Part shown: positions 6,780 to 13,597 of the stretch, in pieces
How the letters are laid out: every line of letters starts with the position of its first letter
Numbering within the stretch: position 1 is the first letter of the stretch
DNA from: Longimicrobium terrae
GTDB taxonomy: Bacteria > Gemmatimonadota > Gemmatimonadetes > Longimicrobiales > Longimicrobiaceae
NCBI RefSeq assembly: GCF_014202995.1
Contig: NZ_JACHIA010000021.1
Coordinates: 44,473 to 108,472, forward strand
DNA: 64,000 bases
Reading direction: 5' to 3'
Notes under the pieces: model-generated
Database searches by the model: none
Seen by the model: the letters and a program-made list of their open reading frames with translations, nothing else
What the model was told of the DNA's origin: nothing
Program-made: the position numbers and the translations under genes

Positions 6780-7667
6780 ATGACCGCCCCTGACGGGTCA
6801 GCGCTGATACTTAATCCGCGCAAACGCATTCCCCTGCTGGCCCTGAGCCCCGCCCTGCGCACGTTGATGAGCACCGCGGGCGTGCCGTACGAGGTGGCGC
6901 AGGACGTGGGATGGGAGGAGCTGGAAGAGGAACTGCGCCTGGCGCCGCCCTCCGCGGTGGTGGTGCTGGACCCGTACGCGGGCGAGCCGTACGGGGCGCT
7001 CTTTCCGCGCATCCGCGACCTGCTGCGGCGCTTTCCATCCGTCCCCGTGGTGGCGGCGGTGGAGCTGCGCCCCGAGCTGACGGGCGATCTGCAGACGCTG
7101 CTGGAGTGGGGCGTGTCCGAGGTACTGTCGCTGGGGCCGGAATCCACGCCGCGGGCGCTGCGGGCGCGGCTGCGGCAGGCGCACGCACGGCCTTTCAAGC
7201 GGGCGATGGAGGCGGCGCTGTCTCAGTACGTGGGGGCGGAGGCGCGCGTGGTGCTGCGGGCGGCGGCGGAGGTGGCGGTGGAGAACGGGCAGGCGCCGGA
7301 CCTGGCGCGCCGCCTGGGAGTCACGACGCGCACCCTCACCTCGCGCTGCCCGCGCGTGGACCTGCCCGCGCCGCGGCAGACGCAGGCATGGATGCGCGTG
7401 CTGCTCGCCTGCATGCTGCTGGATGATCCCGGGCGCACCGTGTACAGCGCCGCCTACGCCAGCGGCTACAGCACCGAGCGGTCGCTGCGGCGGGCGATCA
7501 CGAGCTTTCTGGGCGTGGACAGCACGGCGCTGCGGCGGGCGGGCGCGTTCGTGACCGCGGCCGCCGCGTTCAACGACCGGCTGCGCGAGGTGCGGGAGCT
7601 TGGGCGGGAGCGGCGCCGGCTGCGGAGGGCGCGGGCGGAACTGCAGACGGTGGCGCCCGGAGAGTAG
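6780..7667 (+). CDS. Receiver-like domain plus AraC-type HTH regulator
   Basis: A 295-residue protein. Residues about 15-140 resemble a receiver/effector-like alpha-beta domain (VVVLDPYAG at the beta3 Asp position, VPVVAAVEL at beta4) but without a recognisable acidic pocket after beta1, so phosphorylation is doubtful. Residues about 150-250 contain an AraC/XylS two-HTH region: QAPDLARRLGVTTRTL for the first helix-turn-helix and YSAAYASGYSTERSLRRAI for the second. The tail is Arg-rich. Divergent from the GxFGSG lipoprotein A with a 101-bp shared intergenic region, so it is a candidate regulator of it. Start ATG 6780 lacks a clear ribosome site; an internal start cannot be excluded. Confidence 0.7.
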   Translation: MTAPDGSALILNPRKRIPLLALSPALRTLMSTAGVPYEVAQDVGWEELEEELRLAPPSAVVVLDPYAGEPYGALFPRIRDLLRRFPSVPVVAAVELRPELTGDLQTLLEWGVSEVLSLGPESTPRALRARLRQAHARPFKRAMEAALSQYVGAEARVVLRAAAEVAVENGQAPDLARRLGVTTRTLTSRCPRVDLPAPRQTQAWMRVLLACMLLDDPGRTVYSAAYASGYSTERSLRRAITSFLGVDSTALRRAGAFVTAAAAFNDRLREVRELGRERRRLRRARAELQTVAPGE

Positions 7668-7708
7668 GCGCGCTCACGGCGGCTCCTGCGCGCGGGGATG
7701 CCCTTACA

Positions 7709-7933
7709 CCGTTTCACGCGGAGGACGCGGGGGTGGCGGAGGAACGCGGGGGAACTGCGGGGGGGGAACTGCTGGAACTCAAGGGGATCTGGGGAAGAAG
7801 GGAAACACGCATCCTTTCCTCCTCGCTTCCCTCACCTGTCCCCGGCCCCGCGCCCTGTGCGATCGCGACGTGCGGAAGCCCGCGGCGGCCCCCCGCGCCC
7901 CCCCGCCACCTCCGCGTCCTCCGCGTAAAACGG
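7709..7933. repeat. Diverged palindromic repeat element, family R1
   Basis: Left arm ccgtttcacgcggaggac at 7709-7726, right arm gtcctccgcgtaaaacgg ending at 7933, with further ggtggcgga / ccgccacc pairing inside. A second half arm (cacggaggacgcggagga) follows at about 7957-7975. No gene is seen in 7668-8066. Confidence 0.7.
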
Positions 7934-7996
7934 TTTTCAGCGCGGCGGCCGGCCGGAGCACGGAGGACGCGGAGGAACGCGGGGGAAACACGAACA

Positions 7997-8036
7997 GGGA
8001 CCGTCCCCACGGCACATGGCCGCGGGGACGGTCCCC
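7997..8036 (-). terminator. Long GC hairpin downstream of HTH-B
   Basis: Twelve-bp stem GGGACCGTCCCC (7997-8008) with GGGGACGGTCCC (8024-8035), 15-base loop. No T-run on the minus strand, so it may be a rho-assisted stop or processing hairpin. It lies 31 bases after the HTH-B stop. Confidence 0.5.
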
Positions 8037-8066
8037 GATCAAGATCAAACTTCCGTGCGGACCGGA

Positions 8067-8453
8067 CTACTCGGAGTACTGCGTCCGAAGCGCCGGGATC
8101 CAGGCGGGAATCGGCGTCTGCGTCGAGACGCACCGCCCCTCCACCACTCCGAGCACGTCCAGCATGGCGCCTCGTCCCTGCTCCGGGGCAAAATGCCCCA
8201 CCAGCAGCTTGAGCGCGTTGTTGGCCGCTTCCGAAGACACGGCCTGCACGTTTCGCTGCGCATCCCGCAGATACCACGCCCGCAGTTTCCGCTCCGTCTT
8301 TACGTACGGATCGGCGCCGTCCAGAAATCCGCGGAGCCCCGTGGGGCTCATGCCGATGTCACGGGCAGCCTGGCGAAGCGAGGTGGCATCCACAAAGGTG
8401 CGCGCAGCCTCGCGAAGCGTCTCTACGGACGCGGCATCCTTACGCGGCGGCAC
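8067..8453 (-). CDS. Helix-turn-helix protein HTH-B (paralogue of HTH-A)
   Basis: A 128-residue protein with SLRQAARDIGMSPTGLRGFL at about residues 25-44, then PYVKTERKLRAWY, aligned with HTH-A (4376-4870) over about 110 residues: same HTH, same PY.K...KL..W element, same 30-35 residue helical pair, same short region after it (CVSTQTPIPAWIPAL against the CPPWLSEL region). Start is a GTG at 8453; the upstream acaggggacgg could serve as ribosome site. No TPR gene is adjacent, unlike HTH-A. A GGGAC/GTCCC inverted repeat at about 8506-8532 lies 53 bp upstream and could be its operator. Confidence 0.7.
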   Translation of the reverse strand: MPPRKDAASVETLREAARTFVDATSLRQAARDIGMSPTGLRGFLDGADPYVKTERKLRAWYLRDAQRNVQAVSSEAANNALKLLVGHFAPEQGRGAMLDVLGVVEGRCVSTQTPIPAWIPALRTQYSE

Positions 8454-8772
8454 GTCCCGTCCCCTGTTTTCTGGTGTGGCGCGGCCAGCCAGTCTGACCG
8501 ATTGGGGGACAGGTTACAGCACGACCCGTCCCTGGACAAGAGGGAGGGAGCCGTTTTCCGTCACAAGCGGTCATTTCCGGCCCCAATCAGCGGGACAGCG
8601 CACCCGGACGGGGCATCGGGGCCTCCGGGACCCCTCACCGGCACCGTCCCGCGAGCGCCGGACCGACGTTGCGCACCCGCCTCGCCGCGCCTGCACACCG
8701 CGCCGCACGCCGCCAGGGCCGCCGCCGCCCATCCCGCGGGGTTCAATGCTTGATCTTTTCAGCCATCGCGCG
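8454..8772. other. Intergenic region upstream of HTH-B
   Basis: No gene. Contains an inverted repeat GGGACaGG...CCcGTCCC around 8506-8532 and a second GTCC/GGAC pair near 8528-8537. The remainder is Pro/Arg-codon-like GC-rich sequence without a ribosome site. Confidence 0.5.
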
Positions 8773-9150
8773 TCACTCCGGAGCGGGGCGTCCCCGGCCG
8801 CCCGCACGGCTCCGGCGCGCGGGCTTGCGCGTGCGTCGCGCCACGTCGAGTGCCTTTTGCATCCACGGCCGCAGCGCGTCGGGATCTTCCAGCAGTTCGG
8901 CGGGAAGCTCGTGGTAGCTCATCAGCATCCGCCCGTCCCCCCACGGATCGAAGGGGCCCATGCCGGCGGCCTCGTAGTCGGGGCGGTTGGTGTCATCCAC
9001 CTTCAGAAACACCGAGCCGCCGCTGATGAGCGCAAAGAACACCCCCTCGCTGCGCACGCCCACCCCGCCGAACATGGACTTTCCGCTCACCGGCGCCACG
9101 CGGCCCATCTGCTCCAGCACGAACTCGCGAAAGTCGGGGCTTACGGCCAT
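8773..9150 (-). CDS. TfoX/Sxy N-terminal domain protein
   Basis: A 125-residue protein. Residues 5-100 fit the TfoX N-terminal domain: FREFVLEQMGRV, SGKSMFGGVGVRSEGVFFAL and a conserved Tyr-Glu-Ala/Pro-x-x-Trp-like region (MSYHELPAELLED). The basic C-terminal tail is low-complexity. Stand-alone TfoX-N proteins are common and mostly uncharacterised; the full-length TfoX is a competence regulator in Gammaproteobacteria, and that role should not be transferred here. Six bases after the preceding minus-strand gene, so probably co-transcribed with 9157-9678. Confidence 0.85.
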   Translation of the reverse strand: MAVSPDFREFVLEQMGRVAPVSGKSMFGGVGVRSEGVFFALISGGSVFLKVDDTNRPDYEAAGMGPFDPWGDGRMLMSYHELPAELLEDPDALRPWMQKALDVARRTRKPARRSRAGGRGRPAPE

Positions 9151-9156
9151 GGTGCC

Positions 9157-9678
9157 TCAGCGGTTCCAGAAGTAGGCGTGCTTGGTCCGCGGATCGATGG
9201 CAAGAAAGCCGCGGTCCGGTCCGGTGGTGATTTCCCACACCTTCAGGTACTCGCCCTGACCGCCGGAAAAGGTGCGCGAGCTCAGCGGCCACCACTTGCT
9301 CCACCCGGGCGACGGCACGGTGAGTGACTTCTGCCGCTCCGCCGAAACGGGGCGCATGCCGTCCGTCAGCGTGGAAAGCGCGTCGTCGGTGTAGGTGAAG
9401 CGCACGAAGCGCTGGTCGCGGTCGCGGTTGAAGCGGGTGTAGATCTCCGTCGCGTTGGCGGGGACGAACGATGGAAGCAGTCCCCGGTCCGTGGCGCGGG
9501 CCTCCTGCGCCTCCTGGAATGACCCGAAGTTCTCCTCGGGCGCCTCCATGCGGCGCAGCGAGGCGGGGATGAACGCAAAGCCGATCAGCGCCAGGGTGAC
9601 GAGGATCAGCGTGCGGATGTTCTTGCGGCGCTGTACCGGATCGTACGGGTCCGGAGCGCCGGGAGCCACCTGGGCCAT
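9157..9678 (-). CDS. Single-pass membrane-anchored protein of unknown function
   Basis: A 173-residue protein. Residues about 20-45 (NIRTLILVTLALIGFAFIP after a basic stretch) form an N-terminal transmembrane anchor; the rest is a soluble, presumably periplasmic, domain ending in DPRTKHAYFWNR. Start ATG 9678 is used because it puts the basic residues directly before the helix; an upstream start would add 17 residues from an intergenic stretch. Followed at 6 bp by the TfoX-like gene. I do not recognise the domain. Confidence 0.7.
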   Translation of the reverse strand: MAQVAPGAPDPYDPVQRRKNIRTLILVTLALIGFAFIPASLRRMEAPEENFGSFQEAQEARATDRGLLPSFVPANATEIYTRFNRDRDQRFVRFTYTDDALSTLTDGMRPVSAERQKSLTVPSPGWSKWWPLSSRTFSGGQGEYLKVWEITTGPDRGFLAIDPRTKHAYFWNR

Positions 9679-10023
9679 GGTTGTCCTGACAGACGGATGA
9701 GGGCACGGCGGATGAACCGCATCCGCCACGCCGCAAGATAGGGATGCGCCCCGCGCGCCGCGAGCGGGAAATGCCCTACGTGCGGACCGGGTGGCCGCGA
9801 GAGGGCCGGCTGGGGCGACTGAAGTCGCGGCAACAACGGCGCGAAGTCCGCCTTCGCGGACTGCGGCGAAAGGTTCGCGCGGCGCCTCGCCATCGGGACT
9901 CGCGGGACAGATTCTCGGGTGGCGGGGATCGTGCTACTCGCGATCCTCCGACGGGGCGGCGCACCATCCGCGATCTGCCCGGATGAGCCTGCTCCCGATC
10001 ACGCAGACGACGGACGGAATGAG
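9679..10023. other. Intergenic region with a palindromic motif
   Basis: No gene. Around 9820-9870 the motif gactgaagtcgcggcaacaa is followed by gaagtccgccttcgcggact, which can form a small hairpin (AGTCCGC/GCGGACT); it looks like a dispersed intergenic unit. Confidence 0.45.
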
Positions 10024-10362
10024 ATGAGCCAGGATCTGAAGATCCGGTTGGGCGGCGTGCTGTCGATCGTGATCGCAGGGGTTGTTGGGTGGTGGGCCAT
10101 TCTGCTGCCGCTGCAAAAGGCCCGCGCGGGCGCGCCGGAAGTGTCGATGCAGCTCAAGGCGGCGTACGTGCTGGTGCCGCTCGCGCTGGTGTTCGGCGTG
10201 GCGTTCGTGGCGCTGGGCTCGCGCATGCACTACCGGGACACCACCCGCACCCCGCCCACGCTCACCCCGCTGGGCTGGACGCTGTTCGCCCTGGTCGCGG
10301 TGCTTTCCGGCGTGCTCTTCTGGGTCGTGCAGAGCCAGCTTTCCGCGATGGGCTACCGCTGA
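10024..10362 (+). CDS. Small three-helix membrane protein
   Basis: A 112-residue protein with three hydrophobic helices (about residues 8-28, 45-65, 84-104), short loops and a basic N-terminus. ATG 10024 lies in agatgag context; the overlapping ATG at 10019 gives a two-codon frame. No family recognised. Stand-alone gene. Confidence 0.65.
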   Translation: MSQDLKIRLGGVLSIVIAGVVGWWAILLPLQKARAGAPEVSMQLKAAYVLVPLALVFGVAFVALGSRMHYRDTTRTPPTLTPLGWTLFALVAVLSGVLFWVVQSQLSAMGYR

Positions 10363-10536
10363 CCCGCGCGCCGATGCCGACGACGTCTGCTCCCGCCGTC
10401 CGGGGTGGCGGAACGAAGCGGATTCACCCCGCGATCGAGGCCGGTTGAACCCTCACGCCTGTCCGTGAGGCTGTCCGCCATCGTCGCGGCGACGGCGGTT
10501 CTCCGCGCCGGGCTGGAACGCGGTGGAAGGACGCAA

Positions 10537-10573
10537 AGAGGGCCGGGCGGGAGCGAATCCCGGCCGGCCCTCT
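10537..10573 (-). terminator. Intrinsic terminator after 10595-11047
   Basis: Stem AGAGGGCCGG (10537-10546) with CCGGCCCTCT (10564-10573); short A/T tracts outside. Stops the minus-strand unit that begins at 12479 or earlier. Confidence 0.7.
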
Positions 10574-10594
10574 CCTTCATCCACCCGATGCGCG

Positions 10595-11047
10595 TCAGTC
10601 GGTGCGGACGGCGCGGGTGCTGTCGGCGGTCACGCGGTCGCAGTCGTCCGGCTCGGCGCGCTTGGCCTGCAGCATTTCGCGGAACGCCACCGCGCGGCGG
10701 TACATCCCCATGTGCCCGAACATCCCCTCATCCGTCACGTCCGCGCGAACGGTGATGAAGATGGTGCCGTACTCGTTCTCCACCAGGTCGCGGTAGCTGG
10801 CGGCCACCGGCCCCGCATCCGTCACCCACCAGCCGGTGCCGCCCATCCGGGGGCCGCGCGCCTGGCCCGGCACGCACGGACTGAAGCTCTGCTGCTCCCA
10901 GCTGATGGTGTAGTAGCCGGACACCAGCCGTTCTCCGAACACGTACCGGCTCCCGCCCAAGCTCGAGCTATCGCCCAGCGTGCGGTTGCCGGCCAGGGGA
11001 AGGGCGAGCAGCGGGAGCAGGGCGGAAAACAGGGTGCGGATGCGCAT
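10595..11047 (-). CDS. Exported protein of unknown function
   Basis: A 150-residue protein with a signal peptide (MRIRTL, then LLPLLALPLAG, cleavage near residue 20). The mature part contains two Cys (SFSPCVPG and PDDCDRV), which could form a disulfide. ATG 11047 has gcaggaaaag as ribosome site. Same strand as the SDR gene, 71 bp downstream of it. Family not recognised. Confidence 0.7.
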   Translation of the reverse strand: MRIRTLFSALLPLLALPLAGNRTLGDSSSLGGSRYVFGERLVSGYYTISWEQQSFSPCVPGQARGPRMGGTGWWVTDAGPVAASYRDLVENEYGTIFITVRADVTDEGMFGHMGMYRRAVAFREMLQAKRAEPDDCDRVTADSTRAVRTD

Positions 11048-11118
11048 CTTTTCCTGCGGCAAGGGGTTGAGCGGGTCGTACACCCCCGTTGGAAGCCGGG
11101 TCCGCGCGCAGGGTTGCC

Positions 11119-11928
11119 CTACTCGCCGCGCTCGATGGCGCGCCGCGCGATGCGGTCCACCACGCCGGGGGCAATCAGCTTGATCCACTGCCCCACCTTG
11201 GCGCGCGCCGTCATCACCACTTCCCGCCGCCGCCCGGCCATGGCGGCGATGATGATGCGCGCGCACTCCTCCGGCGTCATCACCCGCGCCTCGTGGACGG
11301 GGCTGGATTCCAGCGCGGTGCCGTCCGGCCCCATCGCCCGCTCGCGGATCGCCGTGGATACGAATCCCGGATACACCATCGTCACCGTGACGCCCTCGTC
11401 CGCCAGCTCGATGCGGAGCGAGTCGAAGAAACCGGCCATGGCGTGCTTGGTGGCCGCGTAGCCGCTGCGGGTGGGCACGCCGGCGCGGCCCGTGAGGCTG
11501 GACACGCCCACGATGCGTCCGCGCGACTTCTTCAGGTGCGGAAGCGCGTACCAGGTGCAGTACACGCTTCCCATGTAGTTCACCCGCATCATCCGCTCGA
11601 ACGGCTCCAGCGTGGTGAGCTCGTCGAAGCGCGCCCACATGCTGATCCCCGCGTTGTTGACGAGCGTGTCGATGCGCCCGAATTCCGCCACCGCCCGCTC
11701 CATCAGCGTCTCGCACTGCGCCTGCACCGCCACGTCCGTGGGGACGACCAGCGTCTGTCCGCCCAGCTGCCGGCACCGCGCGGCGACGGCCTGCAGCTTC
11801 GCCTCGTCGCGCGCGGCCAGGACGATGCGGGCGCCCTGCGTGGCCAGCTGCAGCGCCATCTCGGCCCCGATCCCGTCCGAGGCGCCGGTGATGACGACGA
11901 CGTTGCCGCGAAAGGGAGGACGTGCCAT
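11119..11928 (-). CDS. Short-chain dehydrogenase/reductase
   Basis: A 269-residue classical SDR: nucleotide-binding TGASDGIG at about residues 14-21, NNAG at about 89-92, catalytic Ser in VSSLTGR and Tyr-x-x-x-Lys in SGYAATKHAM. Cofactor preference: a basic Arg after beta2 (AARDEAKL) suggests NADP(H). The C-terminal segment MTPEECARIIIAAMAGRRREVV and a final amphipathic part resemble the DHRS7-like branch. Substrate unknown. ATG 11928 lies at a sensible distance from the beta1 strand. Probable operon with the two exported-protein genes on either side. Confidence 0.9.
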   Translation of the reverse strand: MARPPFRGNVVVITGASDGIGAEMALQLATQGARIVLAARDEAKLQAVAARCRQLGGQTLVVPTDVAVQAQCETLMERAVAEFGRIDTLVNNAGISMWARFDELTTLEPFERMMRVNYMGSVYCTWYALPHLKKSRGRIVGVSSLTGRAGVPTRSGYAATKHAMAGFFDSLRIELADEGVTVTMVYPGFVSTAIRERAMGPDGTALESSPVHEARVMTPEECARIIIAAMAGRRREVVMTARAKVGQWIKLIAPGVVDRIARRAIERGE

Positions 11929-11963
11929 GGACCGCCTGGAGTTGGGAGTGGATCGCGGACGGA

Positions 11964-12479
11964 TCAGCGGCCGCCGGGCGTGGGCCACTCCGCGGCTTCC
12001 TGCACACGCTCCATGATCCGGGGCATCAGCGCCTGCATGTACGGGCCCATGATCGTCTGGCTTCCGAGCGAAAGCTCGGCGGTGGTTTCGGCGACGCGCC
12101 GGCCGACGGGGGTCTGGTGCCAGGCCGTCATCGCGCGCAGTTCATCGTCCGAGAACAGCCCCGCGTACAGGGCGCTGATCTGCGGCTCCACCTCGGCCCA
12201 CTTGAACTCGTCCCGGAACGCCTCGCCGACCATGGTCATGAGCTCGGGGGTGGCGGAGTCCCCCGCGCCCTGGCGCACGCCGAGTTCAAACGCGCGGTAG
12301 ATGCCTTCTTCCACGCGGGCCACGCGAAGAAGTTCGCGCGCCAGGGCCAGCGACTCGGGGCCGGGCTGGCGCACGGTGGCGGCGGTGGCGGCGGTGGCGG
12401 GCGCGGCGGCGGGCTGGGCCCACGCGGGGGCGGCGGCCAGCACGAGAGCGAGGAGCGCGAGGATCAGCTTTCTGGTCAT
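11964..12479 (-). CDS. DUF2059 family exported protein
   Basis: A 171-residue protein with a signal peptide ending at AAAPAWAQ (about residue 22), an Ala/Pro/Thr linker and a helical DUF2059 domain: ALYAGLFSDDELRAM followed by AWHQTPVGRRVAE, the family hallmark F/L-S/T-x-x-E-L...F-x-x-P-x-G. Periplasmic. Function of the family is not established. ATG 12479, 95 bp after the LURP-one gene on the same strand. Confidence 0.85.
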   Translation of the reverse strand: MTRKLILALLALVLAAAPAWAQPAAAPATAATAATVRQPGPESLALARELLRVARVEEGIYRAFELGVRQGAGDSATPELMTMVGEAFRDEFKWAEVEPQISALYAGLFSDDELRAMTAWHQTPVGRRVAETTAELSLGSQTIMGPYMQALMPRIMERVQEAAEWPTPGGR

Positions 12480-12574
12480 CAAGAACACCTGCGGGAAGGG
12501 TGCGCCGGGGCGGCGCGGGGAAAAGAGGCGGGCGGGGACCCCGGATAGCGCGATCCCCGCCCGGTTGCGGTGCA

Positions 12575-13159
12575 TCAGCCGCGGCGGCGTTCCAGCAGCA
12601 GCAGCATGAGGATGCTGAGCGCCGAGATCCCCTCTTCTTCCGGGGTCAGTTCGGCGAGCTTGTCGATGGCGTACTTGCCTTCCATGAACGCCGGCTGCTT
12701 GCTGGCGCGCATCACCACCTGCCCGTCGGGGCGCGTGACGATGTACTTGGGATGAAAGACGTAGCCGGCAAAGATGCCCAGCACCGGGATTTCCGAGAAG
12801 AGCGCGTCGCCCACCTTGGCCCAGGGATTTTCTTCGCGCAGATTGAAGGCGAGCTGGTCGCCGTTCATGATCTCGTAGTGCGCCTTCCACAGCGAGCGCA
12901 TTCCCTTGCGCCGCACCGCGCCGATGGGCGTGCCGTCGGGCGTGGTGAAGTTGTACTGCGCCGACCAGTCGATGACCTTGTTGGCGCGGATGTGATACAG
13001 CTCCTGCGTCATGCTCTCATTGGCGAACACCACCACCTGCTCCTTGAGCTTCATGAGCTTCTGCTTGACGTACATGCGCACCGTGCCGGTGGAGTCGCGC
13101 ACGTAGATCTGCGGAGCGAGGGCAAGCAGCTTGAAGGAGAGCTGAAGGGGATACTGCAT
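12575..13159 (-). CDS. LURP-one-related (tubby-like fold) protein
   Basis: A 194-residue protein. IYVRDSTGTVRMYVKQK, AQYNFTTPDGTPIGAVRRKG and YIVTRPDGQVVMRA are the strand patterns of the LURP-one/YxjI beta-barrel family related to Tubby. It has no signal peptide; a hydrophobic stretch near residues 130-150 (ALFSEIPVLGIFAGYVF) is the central helix of the fold and the C-terminus ends in a Leu-rich LSILMLLLLERRRG. Members bind phospholipid in eukaryotes; bacterial role unknown. First gene of the minus-strand group, preceded by an R1 element. Confidence 0.85.
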   Translation of the reverse strand: MQYPLQLSFKLLALAPQIYVRDSTGTVRMYVKQKLMKLKEQVVVFANESMTQELYHIRANKVIDWSAQYNFTTPDGTPIGAVRRKGMRSLWKAHYEIMNGDQLAFNLREENPWAKVGDALFSEIPVLGIFAGYVFHPKYIVTRPDGQVVMRASKQPAFMEGKYAIDKLAELTPEEEGISALSILMLLLLERRRG

Positions 13160-13279
13160 CGTCGTGTGTCCTGTGCTGGTGTGTCTGGCGGGTCCCGCGG
13201 CGGGAGCGGACACGCTAGCCCGCCGGCTCGCAAACCGCCAGCCCCGGCCAGTGTTTCTGCGCGTGCAGAGCTTTGACGG

Positions 13280-13507
13280 AACTGCCGTTTCACACGGAGG
13301 TCACGGAGGATGCACGGAGGGCACGGAGGAAGGGCAACAGCAATCTCACGCAGAGCAGCAGAGCAGCAGAGAACAGACAGGGACAGGGTTGATGGTGTCC
13401 GTGCGTTTCCTCTGCTGCTCTGCTGCTCTGCTGCTCTGCGTGATGAATCCGTTGTTGATCAGTTCCCCCGCGCACATCCGCCACCCCCGCGTCCTCCGCG
13501 TGAAAGG
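13280..13507. repeat. Complete palindromic repeat element, family R1
   Basis: Left outer arm begins aactgccgtttcacacgg at 13280; right arm ends with tcctccgcgtgaaagg near 13507. Inner arms of agcagcagag (about 13350-13372) and ctctgctgctctgctg (about 13410-13440) pair. Same architecture and length as 3536-3769. Confidence 0.8.
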
Positions 13508-13532
13508 GACGAAAGGCATAGGACAAAACGAG

Positions 13533-13567
13533 AATCGCGGCGGACCGATGGACGGTCCGCCGCGATT
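13533..13567 (-). terminator. Intrinsic terminator of the S9 peptidase gene
   Basis: Perfect 15-bp stem AATCGCGGCGGACCG (13533-13547) with its complement (13553-13567), 5-base loop, 31 bases after the stop at 13598. Confidence 0.85.
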
Positions 13568-13597
13568 TATGTCATCCACCGAAAACCGCCGGGGAGC

